The translations under genes were made by a program, and so were the position numbers. A stretch of 64,000 nt of DNA, taken from positions 1 through 64,000 of the forward strand of contig JBEKYC010000082.1 in the NCBI GenBank assembly GCA_049511415.1, written 5' to 3'. Source of the DNA: Bog-159 sp049511415 (GTDB lineage Bacteria; Acidobacteriota; Terriglobia; Bryobacterales; Bryobacteraceae). Positions 16,529 to 25,211 of this stretch are shown here, in pieces. Below the pieces are notes generated by a model. The model had not been told where the DNA came from, made no database searches, and saw only the letters and a program-made list of their open reading frames with translations. Every line of letters starts with the position of its first letter. Positions within the stretch are counted from its first letter, which is position 1.

Positions 16529-18247
16529 ATGCGAATCCTCTTGATCCTGCTGCTTGCCTTTCTCCCGCTCTCCGCTCAGAAGCGCGTCCCGCCGAAGCGG
16601 TCGTCGCAAATCCAGGACGGCTTCGGCATCAACTCCGATCTGCCGCGAGATCCGTACCTGCCCTGGGACCAACACTGGTGGACGCGCATGTTCGACGCGG
16701 GGGTGAGCTGGATACGCATCGGGCAATATGAGAACACTTCGGATTACACGAGCTGGGATTGGATTGAACAGAAGCGCGGCGTGCTGGCGATTCCCGCGGG
16801 CCTGGATGATTACGTGGATTCGCTGGTGGATAACGGCGTGAAGGTGCAGGTGCAACTGCTGTACGGAAATCCGATGTACACGTCGCCGGCGGGGAAGCTG
16901 CCGGACGCCATCGTGCCGGAGCCGGGCGGATTCCACAATCCGGATCGCAGCCTGTATTCGGCGTTCTGGCCGCCGAAGACGCCGGACCAGATTGCGGCAT
17001 TCATCAGGTACGTGCAGTTCATGGTGGGGCATTTCCGGGGGCGCATACGTTATTACGCGCTATGGAACGAGCAGGACATCGATTATTGGAATCCGGAACC
17101 GAACGCCGAAGATTATGGGCGGCTTTTGAAGGCTTTTGTGCCGGCGGTGCACGGCGCCGATCCCGACGCTAAAGTGATCTACGGAGGGCAGGCGGATCCT
17201 ACGCGCGATTTTGCGCGGCGCGCGCTGGATGCGTGCGGGTGCGCGGCGGGCATCGACGTGTTCGCCTATCACACATACCCCGGCTATGGACGAAACTTGA
17301 ATCCGGAAACGATGGATTCGGGCGCATATGGCAAAGAGTCGCCGGCGAAGCTGCGCGAACTGGTGCGCAGCTATCCAGGCATCCGGAAGGACATTCCCTT
17401 CTGGGACGATGAATTCAATTCGATCCCTTCGTGGACCGGTTCGGACGAATCGGTGCAGGCTAAATACATTCCGCGCGGGCTGTTGTATAACTGGGCGCGC
17501 GGCGTGCGGACATTTGTATGGCTGCTGACGGCGGCGACGGATGGCAATGAGTACGACGATTTCGGCATGATCCACGGGCTGAAGCACTTGCCGGATGACT
17601 TCACGCCACGGCCGGTGTATTACGGGCTACAGAATACGAATGCGTTGTTTGCCGATACGCGATTGGACCCGGAGCTTAAAGTTTCGTTGGACAAAGCCGC
17701 GCAATCGTTCGAGGCTTACGGTTTCCGCAGCAAGACGAACAAGGCGATTGTGGCTTACTGGCTGGCAGTGCACAGCAAGCCAGGCAATGCGTTTGTGGCG
17801 GCGCATGCGGACCTGACAATCGCCAACAGCGGTATCCGGCGCCCCGTGCTGATCGATGTGGTTAAAGGGAGCATCGAGCCGTTACGGAAGGCGCAAGCGA
17901 GCGATGTATTTCCGAATGTGCCGATGCGCGATAGCGTGATGGCCATTGCGGACGAGAGCTATTTTGATTGGCCGGTACTTCCGGAAGCGCCGAGTTCACT
18001 GCGTGCGGCGGACGGCGGTGATGCCGTGCGGCTGAGTTGGCAGATGCATGGTTCTGAAGCTACGACGGCGATCGTGGAGCGGCACGGCGGGGATGCGGGA
18101 CCTTGGACGCGCATCGCCACGCAGGCGGTGGCACAGGCGGAATATGTGGATCGGGGTGCGCCAACGGGTGCGGTGTGTTATCGCGTTCGTGCGGCGAATG
18201 CGCACGGCGAGTCGGCGTATTCGAATGTCGTACGGGTGAGCCGATAG
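16529..18247 (+). CDS. Secreted clan-A glycosidase-like protein with FnIII-like tail
   Basis: About 572 residues with signal peptide MRILLILLLAFLPLSA. The body reads like a TIM-barrel glycoside hydrolase of clan A (GH39/GH5-like). FDAGVSWIRIGQYENTSDYT and VDSLVDNGVKVQVQLLYGNP are barrel strands. The candidate acid/base Glu is in YYALWNEQDIDYW and the candidate nucleophile Glu in IPFWDDEFNSIPSW. The C-terminal ~95 residues (APSSLRAADGGDAVRLSWQM, then ending AYSNVVRVSR) look like a fibronectin type III domain. The substrate is unknown. I chose the ATG at 16529 because the signal peptide begins there and a TATAAC box ends nine bases before it; an ATG at 16523 is equally in frame. Confidence 0.78.
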   Translation: MRILLILLLAFLPLSAQKRVPPKRSSQIQDGFGINSDLPRDPYLPWDQHWWTRMFDAGVSWIRIGQYENTSDYTSWDWIEQKRGVLAIPAGLDDYVDSLVDNGVKVQVQLLYGNPMYTSPAGKLPDAIVPEPGGFHNPDRSLYSAFWPPKTPDQIAAFIRYVQFMVGHFRGRIRYYALWNEQDIDYWNPEPNAEDYGRLLKAFVPAVHGADPDAKVIYGGQADPTRDFARRALDACGCAAGIDVFAYHTYPGYGRNLNPETMDSGAYGKESPAKLRELVRSYPGIRKDIPFWDDEFNSIPSWTGSDESVQAKYIPRGLLYNWARGVRTFVWLLTAATDGNEYDDFGMIHGLKHLPDDFTPRPVYYGLQNTNALFADTRLDPELKVSLDKAAQSFEAYGFRSKTNKAIVAYWLAVHSKPGNAFVAAHADLTIANSGIRRPVLIDVVKGSIEPLRKAQASDVFPNVPMRDSVMAIADESYFDWPVLPEAPSSLRAADGGDAVRLSWQMHGSEATTAIVERHGGDAGPWTRIATQAVAQAEYVDRGAPTGAVCYRVRAANAHGESAYSNVVRVSR

Positions 18248-18286
18248 GGCGGGGCTGAAGCCCCGCGCGGACTGAAGTCCGCCCCC
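18247..18286. repeat. REP-like double palindrome, copy 3
   Basis: GCGGGGCT-GA-AGCCCCGC at 18249-18266 is followed directly by GCGGACT-GA-AGTCCGC at 18267-18282. It lies exactly between two convergent genes, so here it may also end transcription from both sides. Confidence 0.8.
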
Positions 18287-18289
18287 AAA

Positions 18290-19153
18290 TTATCGCAAGG
18301 CTGTAACCGGGACTACGAAGGCTACTGTATTTACGATCCCTTTGCGCTGGAACTGGATCCAGACCTTGTAGTTAGCTTCGCGCGGAAAGAAAATGTTGAA
18401 TTGCATATCCGGGCCGCCATTGGCGATGAAGGGGTGGTCGTGGATGGTATCGACTAAGTCATTACTGACCGCGAGTAAGTGCGCCCAGGCGCCGATGTAG
18501 GGCTCCAGACCTTCGGCCGGAGTGAGATGAACGAAGAGCATGGTCTTCTTGCCGGCGATGGGCTGCGCCGGGTCGAGCTTCAATTCGGCGGTGACGTTCT
18601 CGGCGTGCTTGGGGGTCAGGTCCGGATCGAGCCTGGGGATGGCGGCTTCGAGCGACGTGGTATATCCGGCCGTGGTGATGGTCAGGGGTGCTAGCTGGGG
18701 CGTGCCGCCGGTGGGATAGAAATCCGCCAGCAGGCGGTACGTGCCGGGGTTGGGCAGCGTGGTAGGCAGGCGGAAGACGGCATCCGCGCCGAACTCCGGG
18801 TGCATGTGCGCGAAGTACTGCATGTCCTGGCTGACGATGAAAAGGTGGAAGAGCTCCTCGTGCACGATCTCAAACTGCTTCACGGGCGCGCCTGATTGCG
18901 GGTCGGTGATGCGGAACTGCAGGGTGACCGGACTGCCGCTCGGAATTTGCGCCGGTGTGACGGTTAAGTCAATGGGATACTCGATGGGCTCGGGCAGGTT
19001 GGCGACCAGGGTCATACCGCAGCGCGGGCATTTTCCGGGAGTGTTGGAACGGACGTCGCGGTCCATGGGGCAGACGAACTGGATGACACGCTGGGGCGCC
19101 TGTTGGGCACACAGCAGCACGGCCGCGAGGAAGCAAAGGCAGAGGCGGCGCAA
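18290..19153 (-). CDS. Exported protein with heavy-metal-binding CPM-CxxCGM domain
   Basis: A 287-residue exported protein (signal MRRLCLCFLAAVLLCAQQAP). Residues 26-47 are a small metal-binding domain: FVCPMDRDVRSNTPGKCPRC with Cys28, Cys42 and Cys45, then GM. This is the type found on copper efflux proteins (YHS/HMBD-like). The rest is beta-rich with many His and Met residues (LFHLFIVSQDMQYFAHMHPE), which also suggests a copper or other soft metal role in the periplasm. Known relatives are uncharacterised or sit beside CusB-like efflux proteins; no efflux genes are adjacent here. It is the last gene of a four-gene minus-strand operon, three bases after the SDR gene. Confidence 0.75.
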   Translation of the reverse strand: MRRLCLCFLAAVLLCAQQAPQRVIQFVCPMDRDVRSNTPGKCPRCGMTLVANLPEPIEYPIDLTVTPAQIPSGSPVTLQFRITDPQSGAPVKQFEIVHEELFHLFIVSQDMQYFAHMHPEFGADAVFRLPTTLPNPGTYRLLADFYPTGGTPQLAPLTITTAGYTTSLEAAIPRLDPDLTPKHAENVTAELKLDPAQPIAGKKTMLFVHLTPAEGLEPYIGAWAHLLAVSNDLVDTIHDHPFIANGGPDMQFNIFFPREANYKVWIQFQRKGIVNTVAFVVPVTALR

Positions 19154-19156
19154 GAG

Positions 19157-19933
19157 TCAAGCCTCCGGTTCGAAGGGCCAGACGGACGTGGTAGTGAAGC
19201 CGCCATCGACCGAGATGATCTGGCCGGTGATGTAATCGGCGCCGCGGCCGGCGAGGAACACGGCCAGCGGGGCTATGTCTTCGGGCGTGCCCGTACGCGG
19301 ATTGGCTTGCGCGCCTTTCAGCCATTCGCGCATGCGCTCGGGTTCCCACATGCGGCGGTTGAGATCGGTCATGATGAAGCCCGGCGCGATGCAGTTCACC
19401 TGGATGTTGTAGCGGCCCCACTCGGCGGCCAGAGCCTTAGTCAGTTGGCCGAGCGCGCCTTTGGTCATTGCGTAAATGGAAGCGTAGGGGAGGCCCAGCA
19501 GGGACATCAGGCTGCCGATCATAATGATTTTTCCCCCGGCGGCGCGCGCGATCATGCGGGCGCCGAACTGCTGGGTCAGCTCCACGATGCCATGCAGATT
19601 GGTGCGCATGATGTGGTCGTATTCGGCCTGCGTGTATGCGGGAAAGCTCTTGCGGATGTTGGTGCCGGCCACGTTAACGAGGATGTCGGGTGTTTCGATG
19701 GCATCTACGGCGGCGCGGATGGATGCCGGATCGGCCAGATCGAGGCGCAAGGTACTCGTTTGGCAGCCTTGGGCCTTCAGTGCCTGCGCGTGCTCCTGGA
19801 GCTTATCGACGGAGCGCGCGGCCAGGATGGTGTGGGCGCCGGCTTGGGCGATCTGTTGCGCGATGGCCAGGCCGATGCCGCGGCTGGCGCCGGCTACCAG
19901 CGCGGTCTTGCCTGTAAGTGAGAAGAGATTCAT
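19157..19933 (-). CDS. SDR-family oxidoreductase (gluconate 5-dehydrogenase-like)
   Basis: A 258-residue classical short-chain dehydrogenase. The Rossmann motif is GASRGIG at residues 15-21, and NVAGTNIRKSF is the NNAG-type motif. The catalytic residues are Ser141, Tyr154 and Lys158 (IGSLMSLLGLPYASIYAMTK). IAPGFIMTDLNRRMW follows the PG motif, and ADYITGQIISVDGGFTTTS is the C-terminal signature. By overall pattern it resembles gluconate 5-dehydrogenase and 2-deoxy-D-gluconate 3-dehydrogenase, which act on sugar acids with NAD(P)H. The substrate is not proven by sequence. It starts four bases after the M50 protease stop. Confidence 0.88.
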   Translation of the reverse strand: MNLFSLTGKTALVAGASRGIGLAIAQQIAQAGAHTILAARSVDKLQEHAQALKAQGCQTSTLRLDLADPASIRAAVDAIETPDILVNVAGTNIRKSFPAYTQAEYDHIMRTNLHGIVELTQQFGARMIARAAGGKIIMIGSLMSLLGLPYASIYAMTKGALGQLTKALAAEWGRYNIQVNCIAPGFIMTDLNRRMWEPERMREWLKGAQANPRTGTPEDIAPLAVFLAGRGADYITGQIISVDGGFTTTSVWPFEPEA

Positions 19934-19937
19934 ACGA

Positions 19938-20555
19938 TCACCGAAATAACCCGAAGATATGCTCCGTGCCCGAGTAACTCCATTGAGACATCCAGCGGCC
20001 CAGGTCGGAGACGGAAACGACCACGATCAAGAGCAGGAATCCGGCGCGTGCCAGTTCGTTGTAAACGGCTACCGGGATGCGGGCCGCCAGCAGCAGCTTG
20101 GAGCCATCCAGCGGGGGCACAGGCAGCATGTTGAAGATGGCCAGGTACAGGCTGAGATTTACGCCACGGGCCGCAAATTGCGCCAGTGCAGGTGCGAAGT
20201 TTATGGTGACGCGGGCCACGGCAGCCAGGATCACGGCGAAGACCACGTTGCTGGCGGGACCGGCCAGAGCGACCAGCGCCAACCCATTCAATCCCCAGCG
20301 CAGCTTGGCCGGGTTGCTATAAACGGGCTTGCCCCAGCCGATGAAGCCGCCGCCGAACAGAGAGGTCACGAATGGCAGAATGGTGGTGCCGAGCCAATCC
20401 ACGTGCGCCATGGGATTCAGAGTAACGCGGCCTTGCAGGCGGGGCGTATCGTCACCCAGGCGCGTGGCCACCCAGGCGTGCGCGAATTCATGCGGCGTGG
20501 TGAGCAGCCACAAGAGGGCGACGTTTATGAGGGCGGTGACGAGATTGAGATGCAT
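19938..20555 (-). CDS. M50 site-2-protease-family membrane metallopeptidase
   Basis: A 205-residue integral membrane zinc peptidase. HEFAH at residues 22-26 holds two zinc ligands and the catalytic Glu inside the first membrane helix. The third ligand is expected in NMLPVPPLDGSKLLLA (the LDG motif near residue 150). Several further hydrophobic helices (LALVALAGPASNVVFAVILA, AGFLLLIVVVSV) complete the core. It has no PDZ or CBS domain, so it belongs to the short S2P group, which cleaves membrane-embedded regulators. No anti-sigma factor or other obvious substrate is nearby. It lies six bases downstream of a possible 24-residue membrane peptide. Confidence 0.9.
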   Translation of the reverse strand: MHLNLVTALINVALLWLLTTPHEFAHAWVATRLGDDTPRLQGRVTLNPMAHVDWLGTTILPFVTSLFGGGFIGWGKPVYSNPAKLRWGLNGLALVALAGPASNVVFAVILAAVARVTINFAPALAQFAARGVNLSLYLAIFNMLPVPPLDGSKLLLAARIPVAVYNELARAGFLLLIVVVSVSDLGRWMSQWSYSGTEHIFGLFR

Positions 20556-20561
20556 GGAGAT

Positions 20562-20636
20562 TCAGCGGCGTTTGACGATGGCGGCCCACAGGATGAGCAG
20601 AGCGAGGATGGCCCCGACGGCAATAAACGGTAACAA
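20562..20636 (-). CDS. Possible 24-residue single-span membrane peptide
   Basis: Read from a TTG at 20636 the frame gives MLPFIAVGAILALLILWAAI, then VKRR and a stop: one clean membrane helix with a basic end. AGAAGG lies seven bases before the TTG, a good Shine-Dalgarno spacing. The stop is six bases from the start of the M50 protease, so it would be the first gene of that operon. A peptide of this shape next to an intramembrane protease is a plausible substrate or helper, but that is only inference. Confidence 0.4.
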   Translation of the reverse strand: MLPFIAVGAILALLILWAAIVKRR

Positions 20637-20654
20637 GCTGATACCTTCTATTGT

Positions 20655-21791
20655 ATGCGCATCACGGCGATTGAAACCATCCACCTGCGGCGGGGCATTA
20701 CCGTACATTGGGGGCCGATCCAGTGGCTGTGGGTCCGCATTCATACCGACAGCGGGCTGGTGGGTCTGGGCGAGACGTATCCGCATCCGGAAGCCGAGAA
20801 GGAAGTGGTGCGGCGGCTGGCGCCGGTGCTGCTGGGGCGGGACCCGTCGCAGATTGAGCGCCTGTGGGCGGACATGTTGCACACGGTGGCGTACAGCGGG
20901 TGGGCCGGCGCGGAGATGCGCGCCATCAGCGCGGTGGATGTCGCTCTTTGGGACCTGGCGGGTAAGGCGGCCAACCAACCGATCTACCAGTTACTTGGGG
21001 GCGCGTCGCGGGAGCGGATACGCACTTACAACACCTGTTACGACCATGTGGACTTTTTGACCGAGCCGGTGCGGTTGGCGGGGGAACTGGCGAAGTCCGG
21101 AATCCAAGCGATGAAGATCTGGCCATTCGATCCAATCGCCCAGGAGACCGGCGGCCAATACATCACGGCGGACCAGATGCGGCGCGCGATCGAGCCGCTG
21201 CGGCTGATCCGCGAGGAATTCGGCGATTCCATGGAAGTGGCGATGGAGTTTCACGCTTATTGGAACCTGCCGTGCGCCATACGGATTGCGCAGGCTTTGG
21301 AGCCGTATGCGCCGCTGTGGCTGGAAGAGATGCTGCCACAGGATAACCTGGCGGCTTACCGCGAGCTCGCGCTCACCACCCGGCTGCCGCTGTGCGTGAG
21401 CGAGCGTTTGATGACGCGATGGGGATTCCGCGAGCTGATCGAGAATAAGGCGGCGCGCTTTATTATGCCGGATATCTGCTGGTGCGGCGGTATCTCCGAC
21501 GCTAAGAAGATCGCAACAATGGCGGAGACTTACTATCTGCCGGTAGCTCCGCATAACTGCGGTGGTCCGGTGTTGCATGCGGCGTCGCTGCATCTGGCGG
21601 CTAACTTAACGAACCTATATATCCTGGAGAGCGTGCGCCGGCACTATTTGGATGAATACCGGGGCATCGTGACGCAGATGCTCCCGCCCATCGACGGGGA
21701 GTTTGGGCTGCCACCCGGTCCGGGGTTAGGCGTGGAGCTGTGCCCGGAGGTGTTTGGACGCGAGGATGCCGTGGTCAGTATGCTGCGGTGA
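20655..21791 (+). CDS. Enolase-superfamily sugar-acid dehydratase
   Basis: A 378-residue mandelate racemase/muconate-lactonizing-type enzyme. The N-terminal capping domain (MRITAIETIHLRRGI, then LVGLGETYPHPEAEKEVV) is followed by the barrel. AISAVDVALWDLAGKAANQP is a family signature and IQAMKIWPFDPIAQ carries the Lys strand. Metal ligands are expected in MEVAMEFHAYWNLP, LWLEEMLPQDN and LCVSERLMTRWGF. LPVAPHNCGGPVLHAASLHL holds the catalytic His. This resembles D-galactonate or mannonate-type acid-sugar dehydratases, but the substrate cannot be set from sequence. A TACCTT box seven bases before the ATG and no Shine-Dalgarno suggest a leaderless message. Its 3' end overlaps convergent lysC by 66 bases. 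Confidence 0.87.
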   Translation: MRITAIETIHLRRGITVHWGPIQWLWVRIHTDSGLVGLGETYPHPEAEKEVVRRLAPVLLGRDPSQIERLWADMLHTVAYSGWAGAEMRAISAVDVALWDLAGKAANQPIYQLLGGASRERIRTYNTCYDHVDFLTEPVRLAGELAKSGIQAMKIWPFDPIAQETGGQYITADQMRRAIEPLRLIREEFGDSMEVAMEFHAYWNLPCAIRIAQALEPYAPLWLEEMLPQDNLAAYRELALTTRLPLCVSERLMTRWGFRELIENKAARFIMPDICWCGGISDAKKIATMAETYYLPVAPHNCGGPVLHAASLHLAANLTNLYILESVRRHYLDEYRGIVTQMLPPIDGEFGLPPGPGLGVELCPEVFGREDAVVSMLR

Positions 21792-23192
21792 TCGCGCGTG
21801 GACGGCCGGCACGACTTCGGCGGGCGCGAAGACGGTCTGATCCGGCACGGCGAAGAACTCGCCATGCAGAGCTCCAAGGGAAGCGAGTAAATCGGCCTCG
21901 GGTATGGCGAATCCGAGGCTTACCGACGATGATCCCTGAGCAGTCAAGCGCAACTCCGTGGCGCGTAGGGCGGAACGGGCACGCGCGCTGATGCCTTCGG
22001 CCTGCGCCACACCCTCGCCCACCAGCCAAATGGCACAGCTATCTTCTTGCACTTCGATTCGCACGCTGGGATCGACCTGGCGCAGAACGGCCGGAAGGCC
22101 CGGCCAGTTCCGCACGGCGAACGAGATACCGTCCGCGTGCGCCTGAATCATCTCCACGGCCACCTGTTCGCGCGCGAACAGATCCGCTAGGCCATCGGTG
22201 AGGCTGGAAAGAATTCCCGAGTTGGTGACACGCAAGTGCACCACAGCCAGGCCGGATTTGGAATTCAGGGACTTGACCAAGCCTGGCGCGGATTGAACCT
22301 TGGAGACGACGCGCGTGCCGTCGATTTGCGGACGGCTGGAGTTGCGGATCACAATCGGAATTCTTTGACGCACAGCGGGCGCGATGGAAGTGGAACACAA
22401 GACCTTGGCGCCCAATCGGGCCATCTCTTGCGCTTCGCGATAAGAGATTTCGCGCAGCCGCAAGCCGCCGGACATCAGGCGCGGATCGCAGGTCAACATG
22501 CCGTCTACATCGCTCCAGATCTGGATTTCTTCGGCGGAGATGCCGGCTCCGACCAGGGATGCGGTCAAGTCGGAGCCTCCGCGGCCGAGGGTGGTAGTGA
22601 GGCCGCTATAAGTCGATCCGATAAAGCCGCCCATCACGACCACGCGATCGCGCGCCACTAGGGCTACGGATCGGCGCAGGCGTGCGTAACTCTCCCACCG
22701 TTGGGGATCAGCTTGTGTAAAGTGATTGTCCGTAATGACCAACTTGCGAGCATCCACTTGGGCGGCGTTGATACCGGTGTGACGGAAGGCTTCCGCCACG
22801 ATCAGACTCGACAGACGCTCGCCATAGCTCAGCACTTCATCCTGGACCTGCGGGGTGAAGGTCCGGCCTTCGCTTAACTCGATCAGCAGACAGTGGAGGT
22901 CGCGGACCATAGGCGCGATGCTGTCGCGCAGGAAGGGTTCCGCGCGCGGGCCCAACAGGCCGCGAGTTTCCTGGAAATGCATGCGGCGCAGCGCTTCCAG
23001 ATGCTGTCCGGCAGAGTAGGAATTGCCGCGCGCCGCGCATTGGGCGGCCTCGAGCAGCCGGTCGGTGGTCTTGCCGATTGCGGAAACCACAACTACGGGA
23101 TAACGGTGCAAATGATCCTTGACGATGGCGGCGGCCTGTTGGATGGCTGCGGCCGACTCCAACGAGGAACCCCCAAATTTCATAACGATCAT
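21726..23192 (-). CDS. lysC: Aspartate kinase
   Basis: A 488-residue aspartokinase, the first step from aspartate to lysine, threonine and methionine. The kinase domain begins MIVMKFGGSSLESAAAIQQA, with YGERLSSLIVAEAF, GFIGSTYSGLTTTLGRGGSD and IWSDVDGMLTCDPRLMSGG. Two ACT-type regulatory regions follow (LAVVHLRVTNSGILSSLTDG and the region around ALRATELRLTAQGSSSVSLG). Feedback inhibition by lysine or threonine is therefore likely. The C-terminus runs about 35 residues beyond the usual end and overlaps the convergent dehydratase gene by 66 bases. A TATCAT box ends six bases before the ATG with no Shine-Dalgarno. Confidence 0.94.
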   Translation of the reverse strand: MIVMKFGGSSLESAAAIQQAAAIVKDHLHRYPVVVVSAIGKTTDRLLEAAQCAARGNSYSAGQHLEALRRMHFQETRGLLGPRAEPFLRDSIAPMVRDLHCLLIELSEGRTFTPQVQDEVLSYGERLSSLIVAEAFRHTGINAAQVDARKLVITDNHFTQADPQRWESYARLRRSVALVARDRVVVMGGFIGSTYSGLTTTLGRGGSDLTASLVGAGISAEEIQIWSDVDGMLTCDPRLMSGGLRLREISYREAQEMARLGAKVLCSTSIAPAVRQRIPIVIRNSSRPQIDGTRVVSKVQSAPGLVKSLNSKSGLAVVHLRVTNSGILSSLTDGLADLFAREQVAVEMIQAHADGISFAVRNWPGLPAVLRQVDPSVRIEVQEDSCAIWLVGEGVAQAEGISARARSALRATELRLTAQGSSSVSLGFAIPEADLLASLGALHGEFFAVPDQTVFAPAEVVPAVHARSPQHTDHGILASKHLRAQLHA

Positions 23193-23259
23193 GATTCGAT
23201 GATAGGGTTCTTCCGATTAGGAACGTGTTAGACGGTCCTAAGGAAGTTATAAGCGGGAC

Positions 23260-24789
23260 TCAGTGGCGGAAATGGCGCATGCCGGTGAATACCATGGCCA
23301 ATCCCAAACGGTCGGCGGCGGCGATAACTTCCGCGTCGCGCACGGATCCGCCGGGCTGGATTACCGCCGTGGCGCCATGGCGGGCGGCTTCTTCCACGCC
23401 GTCCGGAAACGGGAAGAAGGCGTCGGAGCCGACCACCGTGCCAGCCAAGGGCAGGACGGCTTTCATGGCGGCTAACTTCACCGAATCGACGCGGCTCATC
23501 TGACCGGCGCCCACGCCGACGGTCTGGCCGGCGCGGGCAAACACGATGGCATTGGACTTCACGTGCTTGGCCACTTTCCAGGCGAATTCCAGGGCGATCC
23601 ATTCTGCGTCGCTGGGGGCGCGCTGGGTCTTCACCTCGGCCGCCTGGCGATCCAGGCGCTCGGTATCGGCGGTCTGCGCCAGATAGCCGCCGGAGACGGA
23701 TTTCACTACTAGAGGGTCGCTGCCGGCGGGCACTTGTATCAGGCGCAAATTCTTCTTGCCGCTCAGGACGCCTAGCGCCGCGGGGGTGAATTCGGGCGCG
23801 GCGATGCATTCCAGAAACGTCTTGGCGCATTCGCGGGCAGTGTCTTCATCCAGCGCGCGATTGAATGCGACGACGCCGCCGTAGGCTGAGACTGGGTCGC
23901 ACGCGAAGGCCTGGCGGTAACTCTCCGCCAGCGCGTTTTGTTCGGCGCAGCCGCACGGGTTGGTGTGCTTGATGATGGCCGTGGCGGGTGCATCGAACTC
24001 ATTCACGAGTTGCCAGGCCGCGTCGAGATCCACCAGATTGTTGTAGGACAGCTCTTTGCCCTGGATCTGCGCGGCGCCCGCGATCCCCGTGCCGCGCCGG
24101 CCATAGAGCGCCGCGGATTGATGCGGATTCTCGCCGTAACGCAGATCCATGATTTTGCCGGCGCGGATACCCAGCACGGCGGGCAGCGGAGTTATACGAT
24201 CCACCTGATCCAGGCGCGCACTGATGGCGCCATCGTAATTCGCAGTGGTGTGAAAGGCTTTCTTGGCCAGTTGCCACTTAGTTTCCGGCGATAGCCCGCC
24301 ACCGCTCGATTGCATTTCGGCAATGATGGCGGCATAATCCGCGGGAGAAACCACCACCGCGACATCCTGGTAATTCTTGGCGGCGGAGCGGATCATGGTG
24401 GGTCCGCCGATATCGATGTTCTCGATCAGATCGGCGAGGCTGGCGTCCGCCTTTGCGGCCACTTCCTCGAAGGCGTAGAGGTTGACGACGACCATATCGA
24501 TTGGCCGAATGCCGTGGGTGGCGAGCGCCTGCATGTGCTCGGATTTGCCGCGCATGGCCAGAATGCCGCCGGTGATATTGGGATGCATGGTCTTCACGCG
24601 CCCGTCGAGCATCTCGGGGAAGCCGGTTACTTCAGAGACATCCTTTACTGGCACGCCGGACGCGCGCAACAATCGCGCGGTGCCGCCGGTAGAGATCAGT
24701 TCAGCGCCCAGAGCGGTCAGTTCGCGGGAGAACTCGGCGATGCCGGTTTTGTCGGTGACGCTGATGAGAACGGTTTGAATTTTGGACAT
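23260..24789 (-). CDS. purH: Bifunctional AICAR formyltransferase/IMP cyclohydrolase
   Basis: A 509-residue PurH that performs the last two steps of purine synthesis in the cytoplasm. The N-terminal MGS-like cyclohydrolase domain has VLISVTDKTGIAEFSRELTA, ISTGGTARLLRASGV and GGPTMIRSAAKNYQDVAVVV. The C-terminal transformylase domain has LDLRYGENPHQ-like text (MDLRYGENPHQSAALYGR). It also has the IKHTNPCGCAEQN signature with the catalytic Lys-His, and it ends DRLGLAMVFTGMRHFRH. I start at MSKIQTVLIS (24789); six more codons upstream are possible. It is divergent from the frataxin-like gene. Confidence 0.96.
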   Translation of the reverse strand: MSKIQTVLISVTDKTGIAEFSRELTALGAELISTGGTARLLRASGVPVKDVSEVTGFPEMLDGRVKTMHPNITGGILAMRGKSEHMQALATHGIRPIDMVVVNLYAFEEVAAKADASLADLIENIDIGGPTMIRSAAKNYQDVAVVVSPADYAAIIAEMQSSGGGLSPETKWQLAKKAFHTTANYDGAISARLDQVDRITPLPAVLGIRAGKIMDLRYGENPHQSAALYGRRGTGIAGAAQIQGKELSYNNLVDLDAAWQLVNEFDAPATAIIKHTNPCGCAEQNALAESYRQAFACDPVSAYGGVVAFNRALDEDTARECAKTFLECIAAPEFTPAALGVLSGKKNLRLIQVPAGSDPLVVKSVSGGYLAQTADTERLDRQAAEVKTQRAPSDAEWIALEFAWKVAKHVKSNAIVFARAGQTVGVGAGQMSRVDSVKLAAMKAVLPLAGTVVGSDAFFPFPDGVEEAARHGATAVIQPGGSVRDAEVIAAADRLGLAMVFTGMRHFRH

Positions 24790-24871
24790 GAAACCGCAAG
24801 TTAACATGCGTACGGCGCGCCTTGCGGCAACGCGCGCGGCTGAAGCATACTACAATCTATCGTACAGCCGC

Positions 24872-25201
24872 ATGAGCGAAGACCACGAGTTCAAAAAACA
24901 CATCGATGAAGCGTTGACGGCGTTGCAGCGCGATTTGGTTCTGGCGGGCGACGACTATGGATTTGATTCGAGCCTGCGCGGGGGAACCATCACCATCTCG
25001 TTTCACGCTCCGTCCGTCAAATTCACCGTCGCCGCAGACGATGCGACGGGCCAGATCAAGGTAGCCACTGCCTCGCGCAGTTACAAGCTGGATTGGGACA
25101 TTGTGGAGAATGCCTTCGTGCACACGGAGTCACATCAGACTTTGAAGGAATTGCTGGAACTGGCTATCAGCAAGCAATTGAAGAAGGACGTGGAACTTTA
25201 G
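24872..25201 (+). CDS. cyaY: Frataxin/CyaY-like iron-binding protein
   Basis: A 109-residue protein with the frataxin pattern. An acidic first helix (SEDHEFKKHIDEALTALQRD) is followed by a beta-sheet with GGTITISFHAPSVKFTVAAD and QIKVATASRSYKLDWDIVEN, then a closing helix. The Trp-containing DWD and the preceding sheet match CyaY, which delivers iron or tunes the cysteine desulfurase during Fe-S assembly. The usual acidic ridge is present but shorter, so I hold the name with moderate confidence. I choose the ATG at 24872 because family homology starts there and a TATCGT box lies eight bases upstream. A longer frame from 24782 overlaps the purH start region and is unlikely. No isc or suf gene is near. 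Confidence 0.72.
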   Translation: MSEDHEFKKHIDEALTALQRDLVLAGDDYGFDSSLRGGTITISFHAPSVKFTVAADDATGQIKVATASRSYKLDWDIVENAFVHTESHQTLKELLELAISKQLKKDVEL

Positions 25202-25211
25202 CCGCGCGTCG

